The notes beneath the pieces were generated by a model, which saw only the letters and a program-made list of their open reading frames with translations, was not told the origin of the DNA and ran no database searches. Positions 19,302 through 27,321 of a stretch of 54,206 nucleotides of DNA are shown here, in pieces. How positions within the stretch are numbered: position 1 is the stretch's first letter; each line of letters begins with the position of its first letter. Both the position numbers and the translations under genes were made by a program. Origin of the DNA: Bacteroidales bacterium (GTDB taxonomy: Bacteria; Bacteroidota; Bacteroidia; Bacteroidales; UBA932); assembly GCA_024401695.1 (NCBI GenBank), contig JAKSKN010000016.1, positions 1 to 54,206 on the forward strand, in the 5' to 3' direction.

Positions 19302-22300
19302 TTAGAAATTGATGTCAACACCGAAGGAAATGGTCCTGGTCGGAGTGTATGACCAGTTGGTACCGCCGGTGATGTTGTACTGAGGGTTGAAACCGTTGAG
19401 CTTGCTGAACATGGCGAGGTTGTCGGCTATACCGAAGATACGGAGTGACTGGATGCCGGCTGCCTTTGTCCATTTCTGAGGGAGAGTGTATCCGAGCTGG
19501 ATGGACTTGATGGCGAAGTAAGAAGCGTCAACGAGCCATCTGTCTGCGCTGATGTTGGTTGAACCGATTTCGATTCTAGGGACATCGGTGATGTCACCCG
19601 GCTTCTGCCAACGACGGAGAGCGTGCTTGCTCCAGGTGTCGCCTGCGTAGGAAACTTCCATTGCGCTTGCGTAAACTGAATCGTAAACCTTGCCGCCTAC
19701 AGAGAATGTGGTGAGGAAGCTGAAGTCAACAGGACCGAGCTGGAAGTCAGAACCGAATGAGCCCTGGATCTTCGGCTCGCGGCTGCCGAGGTAGTACTTG
19801 CTGTTGGTAGCCTGAGAGGTGCTGCTGGTAATGTATTCGGTGCCTTCCTTCATATTGCCGTTGTCGTCCTTCTCGTATGCCCAGTAGAGCATCTGGCCGT
19901 TTGCAGGGTCAACACCGGCTGCCTTTGGTACATAGTATGTGTAGATAGGCATACCGACCTTGATCACATAGCTGCCGGATGTGATGGTGTCGTCGCTTGT
20001 GAGGGCGAGAACCTTGTTGCGGTTGAGATATCCCATAAGGGTTGAGCTTGCGCGGAAGTTGCCCTTGTTGAGCCAGTTGAGCCTGATGGTGGCCTCAAAG
20101 CCCTGGTTCTCCATAGAACCGACGTTTGAGTTGTAGCCTGTGAAGCCGGTAGATGCTGCCATAGGGAATGAGAGGAGCATATCGGTGGTCTTCGCGTTGT
20201 AGTACTCGAGGGTGAGGTTGAGGAAATTGTGGAAGAAGGTTCCTTCGATACCTGCGTTCCAGCTGCCCTTCTTCTCCCAGGAAACTGAAGGATTGGCAAG
20301 TGATGAAACGACTGCACCCGGGTTGCTGGCGTTAGGGTAGGTCAGGTCGTAGAATGACTGCCAGGCATAATATGTTCCGAGCTCATCGTTACCGAGCTGG
20401 CCATAAGAGAGACGGAGGGTCATGTTGTCGATCCAGGAAGCCTTCATCCAAGGCTCTTCAGAGATACGCCAGGATGCACCGGCTGACCAGAACTGGCCCC
20501 AGCGGTAATCCTTGTTGAAGCGGGAAGAACCATCGGTACGCCAGGTGGCTTCGATGTAGTACTTGTCTGCGAAGTCAGCGGCGAGACGGCCGAAGAATGA
20601 CTCCATACGATAGTTGTCGGAGTATGAGTTGTTGCCTGTCACATTGGTTGCAGGAGCGAGCTCGGAGATACCAGGATAGATACCGGTGCGCTCTGCATAC
20701 AGATATTTGTAATTGTATGAGTAAGACTCGTGACCGGCCTGTGCAAGCACGTGGAACTGGTTGAATTTGCGGTCATACTTGAGGATCTGGTTCCAGGTCC
20801 AGGACATTGTGCGGGTTGCATACTTGTCAACTTCGCCGCCTACGGATGCACCGTCACCGTGTACAGGGTTATAATAAGAGGTGATGTAGCGGTTGCTGAT
20901 ATCTGCACCGAAGTTGGTCGTGAGGCTGAGTCCGCGAAGGGCGCCCATAACGTCCTTGTCGCCGCCGAGGGTTGCATATGCGCGGACACCGGTGTTGTCG
21001 CGGAGGGTCTCGTACATATTGTCATAAAGGTCACCGACTGCATTGAACTTGGCTGCCTTCGGACGCTGACCGATCTCATTGCCATAGTCGAAGAGTTTGT
21101 TGCCATTCTCGTCGAGTACAGTAGATCCGGCCATATCCTTGAGATATACAGGATAGATAGGAGCCATGAACTGAGCGGTATACCAGGCGTTGCCGGTCTG
21201 GGTGTCGGAATACTGCGAGCTGTTCTGGTTGGTGTAGGAGTAGTTTGCGCTTGCGCCGAGAGTGAACCAGTCGGTGACGTTGTGGTCAACGTTTGCGCGT
21301 ACTGAGTAGCGCTGGAACTTTGTGGTCACGAGAACGCCCTTGTCGTCGAGATAACCGAATGAGAAGGCGTACTTGGTCCTGTCGTTACCTCCGTTTACGC
21401 CGACCTGATATTCCTGGCGGATTGCGTTCTTGTTGGTGAGAGCATCCATCCAGCTTTCGTTCCATACCGGTTTGGCGCCTGCGACAAGCTTGCCGGTAGC
21501 AGGGTCGATGACCTCTGACCAGTCAAGTCCCTTGTATGGGTTGTAAGCTTCGCCGCCGAGCTGTGCGCCGAGACCTGCAGAAGCTGCCTGGGCGGCACTG
21601 TCCCAAGAATAACCTCCGTTGAAATAATAATTGTTGCGGAGAGCTTCCCAGGTGAGTTCGGTGAATTCGTCCATATTGACCATGTCATAGTCCTTGAGAG
21701 AACGTGACTGGAAGCCGACGGTAGCCTTGAGGTTGACGTTTGCACGACCTTCGGAACCGCGCTTTGTGGTGATCATAACGACACCGTTTGCTGCACGTGA
21801 ACCGTAAAGAGCGGATGCAGATGCGTCCTTGAGAACTGTAAGGCTCTCGATATCGTTAGGGTTGATTGAGCTGAGTGCGCCATCGAACGGGATGCCGTCA
21901 ACTACATAAAGAGGAGATGATGAAGCATTGATTGAACCGGTACCGCGGATCTGGATCGAAGCACCTTCACCAGGCTGACCTGAACCGGAAGTCGTGGTGA
22001 CACCTGATACAAGACCTTCGATAGCCTTGGATACGTTGGAAACGGTACGTTTCTGGAGGCTCTCGCTCTTGACTGTGCCGGCTGAACCGGTGAAGGAAGA
22101 TTTCTTCGCCGTACCGTAAGCAACGACGATGGTTTCCTGAAGCATTTCGGCATCAGGCTCGAGAGCAACATTGATGACAGCGCGTCCATTGACGGCGACC
22201 TCTGCATCTTTGAAGCCGATGGTTGTGAAACCCAATGTGGCGTTTGCAGGGACAACGATGCTGTAAGAACCATCGCTACCTGCAACCACACCCTGAGGTG

Positions 22301-22445
22301 TACCCTTAACGAGGATAGCTGCTCCTGACAGAGGTTCCCCGGTAGAGCTGTCAGTAACCACACCCTTTACGGTGATGTCCTGACCGTAAGCCAGGCCACA
22401 CACGAGAGTGGCTATTGCTACTAAAAGCATTTTGAATTTCTTCAT
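19302..22445 (-). CDS. SusC/RagA-family TonB-linked outer-membrane transporter
   Basis: 1047 residues from ATG 22445, which opens a signal peptide (MKKFKMLLVAIATLVCGLAYGQ); an upstream in-frame ATG at 22553 adds a non-signal stretch. A carboxypeptidase-regulatory-like Ig domain follows (ITVKGVVTDSSTGEPLSGAA, to about residue 100), then the plug with SKAIEGLVSGVTTTSGSGQP, IRGTGSINASSSPLYVVDGI and SASALYGSRAANGVVMITTK, and a 22-strand barrel ending ISFGVDINF. It imports a ligand through the outer membrane using TonB energy together with the SusD lid. No ECF sigma/anti-sigma pair or hybrid two-component regulator is next to the operon. Confidence 0.97.
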   Translation of the reverse strand: MKKFKMLLVAIATLVCGLAYGQDITVKGVVTDSSTGEPLSGAAILVKGTPQGVVAGSDGSYSIVVPANATLGFTTIGFKDAEVAVNGRAVINVALEPDAEMLQETIVVAYGTAKKSSFTGSAGTVKSESLQKRTVSNVSKAIEGLVSGVTTTSGSGQPGEGASIQIRGTGSINASSSPLYVVDGIPFDGALSSINPNDIESLTVLKDASASALYGSRAANGVVMITTKRGSEGRANVNLKATVGFQSRSLKDYDMVNMDEFTELTWEALRNNYYFNGGYSWDSAAQAASAGLGAQLGGEAYNPYKGLDWSEVIDPATGKLVAGAKPVWNESWMDALTNKNAIRQEYQVGVNGGNDRTKYAFSFGYLDDKGVLVTTKFQRYSVRANVDHNVTDWFTLGASANYSYTNQNSSQYSDTQTGNAWYTAQFMAPIYPVYLKDMAGSTVLDENGNKLFDYGNEIGQRPKAAKFNAVGDLYDNMYETLRDNTGVRAYATLGGDKDVMGALRGLSLTTNFGADISNRYITSYYNPVHGDGASVGGEVDKYATRTMSWTWNQILKYDRKFNQFHVLAQAGHESYSYNYKYLYAERTGIYPGISELAPATNVTGNNSYSDNYRMESFFGRLAADFADKYYIEATWRTDGSSRFNKDYRWGQFWSAGASWRISEEPWMKASWIDNMTLRLSYGQLGNDELGTYYAWQSFYDLTYPNASNPGAVVSSLANPSVSWEKKGSWNAGIEGTFFHNFLNLTLEYYNAKTTDMLLSFPMAASTGFTGYNSNVGSMENQGFEATIRLNWLNKGNFRASSTLMGYLNRNKVLALTSDDTITSGSYVIKVGMPIYTYYVPKAAGVDPANGQMLYWAYEKDDNGNMKEGTEYITSSTSQATNSKYYLGSREPKIQGSFGSDFQLGPVDFSFLTTFSVGGKVYDSVYASAMEVSYAGDTWSKHALRRWQKPGDITDVPRIEIGSTNISADRWLVDASYFAIKSIQLGYTLPQKWTKAAGIQSLRIFGIADNLAMFSKLNGFNPQYNITGGTNWSYTPTRTISFGVDINF

Positions 22446-22811
22446 AAGTTGGGAATTAATTAAACAATAAAATAAACCTATTACTACTAATCTTTTCTTT
22501 TTTGCTACTGTTGGTACAAAATAATGAGCCTTAAAATGGGCAATGGCCCGCAAGGTCGCGTTTTTTTATGAAAAAAACAAATTCAGCAAAACCCCATCAG
22601 AATAACATCAGATGCGGTTTTTGCCGAATTTGGTGATTTAATTTATGCAAATCTTTCGATTTTTATTAACAAATTGTTAGGATTTTTCTCAAAATAATTA
22701 TAAATAGTAATAACAAAAATTTTTTAAATTATTTAAAATCGGCTCCAATTGATCTGGTTACGGATAAAAAAAAGCTATTTTGAGTGTCAATTATTCTGCG
22801 TTCTGAATTCC
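22446..22811. other. AT-rich intergenic region upstream of susC
   Basis: This stretch holds no reading frame I can support. It contains the minus-strand hairpin at 22567-22631, a short GC stem GGGCAATGGCCC at 22538-22549 and long A/T runs between 22640 and 22780. Two CAAAATAA sites (22517-22524 and near 22694) read TTATTTTG on the minus strand, one base from the -7 consensus TAnnTTTG, but neither has a -33 partner at the right distance. Confidence 0.5.
22567..22631 (-). terminator. Minus-strand terminator or attenuator hairpin upstream of susC
   Basis: Read on the minus strand, the arms at 22616-22631 (AAATTCGGCAAAAACC) and 22579-22593 (GGTTTTGCTGAATTT) pair with one mismatch and one unpaired base. 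A run of seven T comes directly after. The 22-base loop contains CATCAGA twice. It lies 134 bases upstream of the susC start. It could end minus-strand transcripts from the recombinase remnant, or act as an attenuator in a long susC leader. Confidence 0.55.
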
Positions 22812-22955
22812 TTAAGAATGACTTAATGGGAGACCTGTCGAAAAAAACGCCTCCTGAAGGGCTAAATTTTGACAGGTAGGGGTAAAATCAGGGTACCTGG
22901 CCAAGAAACTCGCATTCTGAACCATATTTTTCGACAGGTAGTAAGTCATTCTTAA
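22812..22955. repeat. Inverted-repeat element 1 (144 bp)
   Basis: The outer arms are the perfect 14-base pair TTAAGAATGACTTA (22812-22825) and TAAGTCATTCTTAA (22942-22955). The inner arms are the perfect 13-base pair ACCTGTCGAAAAA (22833-22845) and TTTTTCGACAGGT (22927-22939). A further partial copy of the inner arm, TTTTGACAGGTAG, lies at 22867-22879. The element contains no gene. Confidence 0.85.
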
Positions 22956-23232
22956 AAAATAACTTGGTAATCTTTATGGTTCTTGTTTTGTCTTTTGAAC
23001 ATGTCATTCAGTCACGTAGCACGGCTACGCTCCTTCATTCCATATCCAAAATACATAAACAATCCCTCATAAATCTTTACCAACTTATTTTTTCATCATT
23101 CCTAAATTAAGTGCAGCGAAAAAAGTTGGTAAAGATTGCCGAGTATTATTGAGGGCATATCTTGCTCTGAAGAGGGAGCGTAGCGGGCTATGTGTCCGAT
23201 GAAGAGCGAAAGTTATTTTTTGAGAATGACTT
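22943..23232. repeat. Inverted-repeat element 2 (290 bp), overlapping element 1 and the invertase remnant
   Basis: The 23-base ends at 22943-22965 (AAGTCATTCTTAAAAAATAA plus CTT) and 23210-23232 are inverted copies with one mismatch. Inside is a perfect 15-base pair, AATCTTTACCAACTT (23072-23086) and AAGTTGGTAAAGATT (23123-23137). An imperfect pair also lies near 23014-23034 and 23176-23195 (CACGTAGCACGGCTACGCTCC against GGAGCGTAGCGGGCTATGTG). The left end is shared with element 1; the right end lies inside the 3' end of the recombinase remnant. It could be a non-autonomous mobile element or the footprint of an invertible segment. Confidence 0.8.
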
Positions 23233-23463
23233 AAGATAATTCGACAAGGTATTCCGGTGAATTCCGTATTGTAGATCGTCGCGTTTCATCTTTCGAAGCA
23301 GCCGTCCGAGACGCCTCTTCTCCACAGGCACGGTTCCCGACACAGACTCCGTCACCCATTTATCAATACTGACACTTCCCGATTTTGCCCATTTTGAAAT
23401 CTCGAATCTCTGGCTTGACCCCGACTGCTCGGCAGTGCTGACCCGAATGTACGCATATACCAT
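23188..23463 (-). pseudogene. Internally deleted serine recombinase (Mpi-type invertase) remnant
   Basis: The frame encodes 91 residues from ATG 23463. It opens with the catalytic N-terminus of a serine invertase, VYAYIRVSTAEQSGSSQRFE (nucleophile Ser in the RVS motif), and continues to SVSGTVPVEKRRLGRLLRKM. After KRDDL, where an intact enzyme continues for over 100 residues, it jumps to YGIHRNTLSNYLKSF. That is the usual end of the C-terminal helix-turn-helix of the same family. An in-frame internal deletion is therefore the simplest reading. The last ~12 residues are encoded by the right end of inverted-repeat element 2. It should be inactive; the missing part includes the rest of the catalytic domain and the long helix. 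Confidence 0.72.
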
Positions 23464-23484
23464 ATTATTAATAATGCGCGCGTA

Positions 23485-23516
23485 TTCGACATAGTTTTCT
23501 ATTTTTTGTACATTTG
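23485..23516 (+). promoter_or_regulatory. Promoter of the S8 peptidase gene (TTCG-N20-TACATTTG)
   Basis: TTCG at 23485-23488 and TACATTTG at 23509-23516 fit the Bacteroidota -33/-7 pattern with a 20-base spacer. The -7 box ends only 8 bases before the ATG at 23525, so a transcript starting about 7 bases downstream would have almost no leader. Confidence 0.65.
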
Positions 23517-23524
23517 CATCTCGT

Positions 23525-25813
23525 ATGAAGATTGTTTCGAAAGCTTTTGTTTTGTCGGTAATGTGCCTCTGTGCCTGCACAAGGGAGTTTGAGCCGGCAG
23601 TGACGGCGCCTCAGCAGAATGAGGAGGCCGCGATTTCAGAGAATATCATCCCCGGCCGCGTCTATGTCGAGTTCTCAGATGAGATGGCTGAAAAGATCGA
23701 ATCCGGTGCCGTTGATTTCATAATCCCCGGAATCGGTATGGGATCGTACCGCAAGCTGTTCCGCGAGGATCCGGGTGATGACCGGTTCAGCAAGCGTCAC
23801 CACGAAGCCGGCCTGGACAGGTGGTATGCCGTTGACTTCGACAAGGCCGTCCCTTCGACCAAGGCGGCGACGGAGTTGAACGACATTGAAGGTGTCGTGG
23901 CTGTCTCGTATCCCCGCAGGATGAAGAGACTTTCCAATGGAATTCCGTTCAATGACCCGGGAAAGGGCAGGCAGTGGAATCTTTTGAGCGACGGCTATCT
24001 CAACAGGGAACTGAATACTACGGATTTCAAGGAAGGATGCGATATCAATGTCATCCCCGTGTGGGAGGAATTCACTGCCGGGAGCGGGGATGTCATAGTC
24101 GCAGTTATTGACGAAGGCGTCAATGCTGAACACGAAGATCTGTCCGACATTGTCATTCCGTTCGGCCCGGGAGGAAGCAAGGATTTCGTGACTGACTCAT
24201 TCGATTCTCATCCCGCTGACCACGGGTCCCACGTCGCCAGCATCATTGCTGCCGTAAACAACAATAGGAAGGGATTCTGTGGGGTAGCGGGCGGCTCTGA
24301 CGGGACAGGCGGTGTAAGGATTATGTCGTGCGATATTTGCGATGATGATGAGTGGACCGATGATGAAGGCACACTTGCCGCTTTCGTATGGGCGGCTGAC
24401 AATGGAGCCGTGATATGCAATAACAGTTGGGGCTATGTTTTTGAATCTGAGGAGGAAGCAAAAAAGTACGCTTATGCTTACACCCACGAGGACAGCCCGA
24501 TCAAGACGGCGATTGATTATTTTGCGAATTATGCCGGATTCGATGCAGAGGGGAATCAGACGGGACCTGTTGCCGGCGGTACGGTGATCTTCTCTGCCGG
24601 CAATGACGGCTATGCCTATGGAGTTCCTGCCTGTATTGACAGGGTCATTGCTGTAGGCGCTTGCGGACCAAGCTATAATTTCACGTCTTATTCCAACTAT
24701 GGAGAATGGGTTGACATTGTAGCGCCGGGCGGGGATTATGGTGGCAGATATTCCTATAATGAAGTCTATCGCTATGTCTTGGGCGCCTCTATTGAAAATG
24801 AAATGTATATTGGGATGGCCGGAACTTCACAGGCCGCTCCTCACGTTGCAGGTGTTGCCGCCCTTCTCGCATCGTATTTCGGTGGCCCGGGCTTTACGAG
24901 TGATATGCTGCAGGAAAGATTGATAGAGGGATCCCGCAAGGGTGTGCTAAGCGGCCGGATGAGCGGCCCTCTGCTTGATGCGTACGGAGCATTCACGTGT
25001 ACGCTCGGCGGGCCTGTCACCATTTCAACCAAATATACCGGCGACTATACCGTAAAGTCTCACGAGGAGTTCTCGATCAGTTATTCTATCGGAGGCAATA
25101 TTACGAAGCATCTTCCGGTTGAAGTAGAAACGGACTGCCCTGCTCTGGAATGGGGGTCGACGACTAGCTCTGCATCAATAACAGTCAATGCTCTTAAAAC
25201 CGATCCGGGCCAGTATAATGTCACGATTTTCGTCGGCAAGGGAACCGGTGAAGAGGTATCGGAGTCATTCGTGCTGACCATCCTGGAGAATCACGCTCCT
25301 ACGGTTGCCGAGGAGATTGATGATATGGTCATCTCGACATCCGGTGCCAGTGTCTCCATAGCCAGCGTATTCACCGATCAGGACGGCGAGATGCTCACGT
25401 GTACCGCATCTTCGTCTAACGAAAGCATTGTCGGTGCTGAGATGAATAATGGTGTGCTGTCGGTTGTACCAATCACGTATGGTATGGCCGAGGTTACCGT
25501 CACGGCACGCGATGCCAGAGGGGCCGGTGCGTCCCAGACCTTCAGGGTGCTTGTCAGAAACACATCCAAGCCATATGATGTATATCCTAATCCTGTGACG
25601 GACTATCTGTATGTGCGTCCGGGCAGGAACTCCGTTTCGCTTGATATCGAGGTGGTCGGAGATTTCGGCCGCAAGGTCATCACCAGAACCGCCACCGGCA
25701 CGCCGTTCGAGCCTGTCAAGCTTGATATGACCACACTTGCACCGGGACAGTATATGCTTATGGTCAAGGAGTCCTCAGGCAATGAATTCACTCAGAATAT
25801 CGTCAAGCTTTAA
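23525..25813 (+). CDS. Subtilisin-like (S8) peptidase with lipobox and T9SS C-terminal sorting domain
   Basis: 762 residues. The signal ends in LCAC (Cys18), a lipobox-like site. A propeptide-like region runs to about 180. The S8 triad is Asp196 (VAVIDEGVN), His233 (HGSHVAS) and Ser435 (GTSQAAPHVAG), with the oxyanion Asn near 299-300 (CNNSWG), all intact. About 490-685 holds two Ig/cadherin-like domains (TVAEEIDDMVISTSG, VTVTARDARGAGASQTF). The last ~75 residues (VYPNPVTDYLYV to APGQYMLMVKESSG and IVKL) match the type A sorting domain of the type IX secretion system. It should be carried across the outer membrane and attached to the surface. Carrying both a lipobox and a T9SS domain is unusual. 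The next gene encodes a PorV/PorQ-family barrel 12 bases downstream. Confidence 0.88.
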   Translation: MKIVSKAFVLSVMCLCACTREFEPAVTAPQQNEEAAISENIIPGRVYVEFSDEMAEKIESGAVDFIIPGIGMGSYRKLFREDPGDDRFSKRHHEAGLDRWYAVDFDKAVPSTKAATELNDIEGVVAVSYPRRMKRLSNGIPFNDPGKGRQWNLLSDGYLNRELNTTDFKEGCDINVIPVWEEFTAGSGDVIVAVIDEGVNAEHEDLSDIVIPFGPGGSKDFVTDSFDSHPADHGSHVASIIAAVNNNRKGFCGVAGGSDGTGGVRIMSCDICDDDEWTDDEGTLAAFVWAADNGAVICNNSWGYVFESEEEAKKYAYAYTHEDSPIKTAIDYFANYAGFDAEGNQTGPVAGGTVIFSAGNDGYAYGVPACIDRVIAVGACGPSYNFTSYSNYGEWVDIVAPGGDYGGRYSYNEVYRYVLGASIENEMYIGMAGTSQAAPHVAGVAALLASYFGGPGFTSDMLQERLIEGSRKGVLSGRMSGPLLDAYGAFTCTLGGPVTISTKYTGDYTVKSHEEFSISYSIGGNITKHLPVEVETDCPALEWGSTTSSASITVNALKTDPGQYNVTIFVGKGTGEEVSESFVLTILENHAPTVAEEIDDMVISTSGASVSIASVFTDQDGEMLTCTASSSNESIVGAEMNNGVLSVVPITYGMAEVTVTARDARGAGASQTFRVLVRNTSKPYDVYPNPVTDYLYVRPGRNSVSLDIEVVGDFGRKVITRTATGTPFEPVKLDMTTLAPGQYMLMVKESSGNEFTQNIVKL

Positions 25814-25825
25814 TCTCCCGCAAAT

Positions 25826-26686
25826 ATGAAAAAGACAGTAATATCGGCATTGGTTACGGCAGTATGCCTGAATGCGGGAGCACAGAGCCTTCCGTTCCTT
25901 CTTTACAATACAGACGCCAGGGATCTGGCTGTCGCATCCGTCGCCCAGGAAGGGAACGCCGCCTCCGCCGCATTGAGCGGCAGGACGCTCGACATATCCG
26001 CTTCATACGGAATGTGGGCTCCGGAGACGACATCGAGCAATATGCTCGGATTCTCAGGCTACGGCAATTTCGGCAAGTTCTCCGCCGGTCTTTCCGCAAA
26101 GTACAAGATAGGTGGCGAATATGATATTTTCGGTTCCGATTCGAGGTTCCTGGGCACATTCAAGACGGGTGGTGAGCTGGCTGTAGGTGCCAGCTTTGCC
26201 TGCAGGATTGCGCCCTCGTTCTCAGCCGGCGTCCGTGTGAACTACATTTCGTCCACTCTGGCAGAGAATGCCAAGGCTTCGGCCGTCGGTGCCGACATCT
26301 CCCTGGCCTACGCCAGGAATGGCTTCCAGGCCGCTCTTGCGGTACGCAACATTGGATCAAAGGTCAATTATGGCGGGAACTCCTACAACCTTCCGGCTCT
26401 GGCCTCCGCAGGTGCGTCGTATGCAATCAAGTCATTTGCCGCCCACGTTGAGGCTGGATATGTATTCTCCGGTTCATTTATGGCAGGCGTCGGTGTCGAA
26501 TATACGTTGATCGACATTTTCACTTTCCGCGCCGGTTTCCACTATGGCGATGCGAAGTCTGTTCCGACTTTCGCTTCCGTGGGCCTGGGAATCAATTTCC
26601 ACGGTGCTATGGTCAACGCGACGTATCTCCCGGCCATCGGCGGGAACGGCAGCGCGCTGCTTGTAGGCGTAGGGTATTCTTTCTAG
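25826..26686 (+). CDS. PorV/PorQ-family outer-membrane protein
   Basis: 286 residues with a signal peptide (MKKTVISALVTAVCLNAGAQ). The start PFLLYNTDARDLAVASV, with the DAR motif, and the long series of barrel strands (NMLGFSGYGNFGKFSAGLSA, FSAGVRVNYISS, LLVGVGYSF) match the FadL-like PorV/PorQ family. PorV shuttles T9SS cargo to the attachment complex. It is shorter than PorV of Porphyromonas gingivalis. It lies 12 bases after a T9SS-tagged peptidase, which suggests a dedicated partner for that cargo; this is inference. Its TAG stop shares the palindrome CTAG with the stop of the convergent gene. Confidence 0.75.
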   Translation: MKKTVISALVTAVCLNAGAQSLPFLLYNTDARDLAVASVAQEGNAASAALSGRTLDISASYGMWAPETTSSNMLGFSGYGNFGKFSAGLSAKYKIGGEYDIFGSDSRFLGTFKTGGELAVGASFACRIAPSFSAGVRVNYISSTLAENAKASAVGADISLAYARNGFQAALAVRNIGSKVNYGGNSYNLPALASAGASYAIKSFAAHVEAGYVFSGSFMAGVGVEYTLIDIFTFRAGFHYGDAKSVPTFASVGLGINFHGAMVNATYLPAIGGNGSALLVGVGYSF

Positions 26687-27321
26687 TCGAGAATTATCAG
26701 CACGGGAGCCGGGTGGCTGAGAGTCAGTGAAACCACGTCTTCCGAAGCAATGTTCAGCGTGGCCTTCCACCAGTTGTCGAAGACTACGTTGTCTGTCGGC
26801 CATTTAAGGCCGGCTGACTTGACGTTCAGCGAAGGGTCGGGGGAGAACAGCGACATCCTTCTTCCCGCCCCTATGTGAAGATCGCAGCTGTCTGCAATTG
26901 CAAAGGCGGTGCAGTAGTCTGAGACGATGTCGGCGTTGATGCCTCTGGCTGACAGGCCGTATCTCTTTTCGTATTCCATCAGCAGTGACAGGTTCCCGAT
27001 GGTATGGGCTTCCGACATTCCTGTGGCGCCGATGATGTGGATTGCATCGATGTCGGTGTAGTGCGACATCACATAGTCGAAAGCCTTGCTCAGATCGTTG
27101 TTCTCCTGGTTGGAATCGTGAATCCTGATACCCTTGAAGCGGCCCAGGGCGTGCTGGCAGATGGAATCCAGGTCACCGATTACGACATCGGGCACTATGC
27201 CGCGCTTCTCGAGCGCGGCAAGCGCGCCGTCGCAGCATACGACGGCGTCGGCGGATGAAATCAGATATCTGGGATATTCCTTGCGGGGGAAGGCCCCCTT
27301 TGCAATGATGGCTATGTTCAT
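26683..27321 (-). CDS. thiN: Thiamine pyrophosphokinase
   Basis: 212 residues, cytoplasmic. It has the family landmarks VVCCDGALAALEKRG, PDVVIGDLDS (metal-binding Asp residues), NQENNDLSKAFDY (the D-x-x-K block) and IIGATGMSEAHTIGNLSLL. The C-terminal beta domain carries LSLFSPDPSLNVKSAGLKWP-like thiamine-binding features. It transfers pyrophosphate from ATP to thiamine to give thiamine diphosphate. Its start overlaps the end of the LptF-Fmt gene by four bases (ATGA), so it is translationally coupled. The end overlaps the convergent PorV-family gene by four bases. Confidence 0.9.
   Translation of the reverse strand: MNIAIIAKGAFPRKEYPRYLISSADAVVCCDGALAALEKRGIVPDVVIGDLDSICQHALGRFKGIRIHDSNQENNDLSKAFDYVMSHYTDIDAIHIIGATGMSEAHTIGNLSLLMEYEKRYGLSARGINADIVSDYCTAFAIADSCDLHIGAGRRMSLFSPDPSLNVKSAGLKWPTDNVVFDNWWKATLNIASEDVVSLTLSHPAPVLIILD

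Noticed and set aside
22446-23187. CRISPR array in the repeat-rich gap
   Set aside because: The repeats alternate in orientation, are unevenly spaced and no cas gene is near; they are inverted, not direct, repeats.
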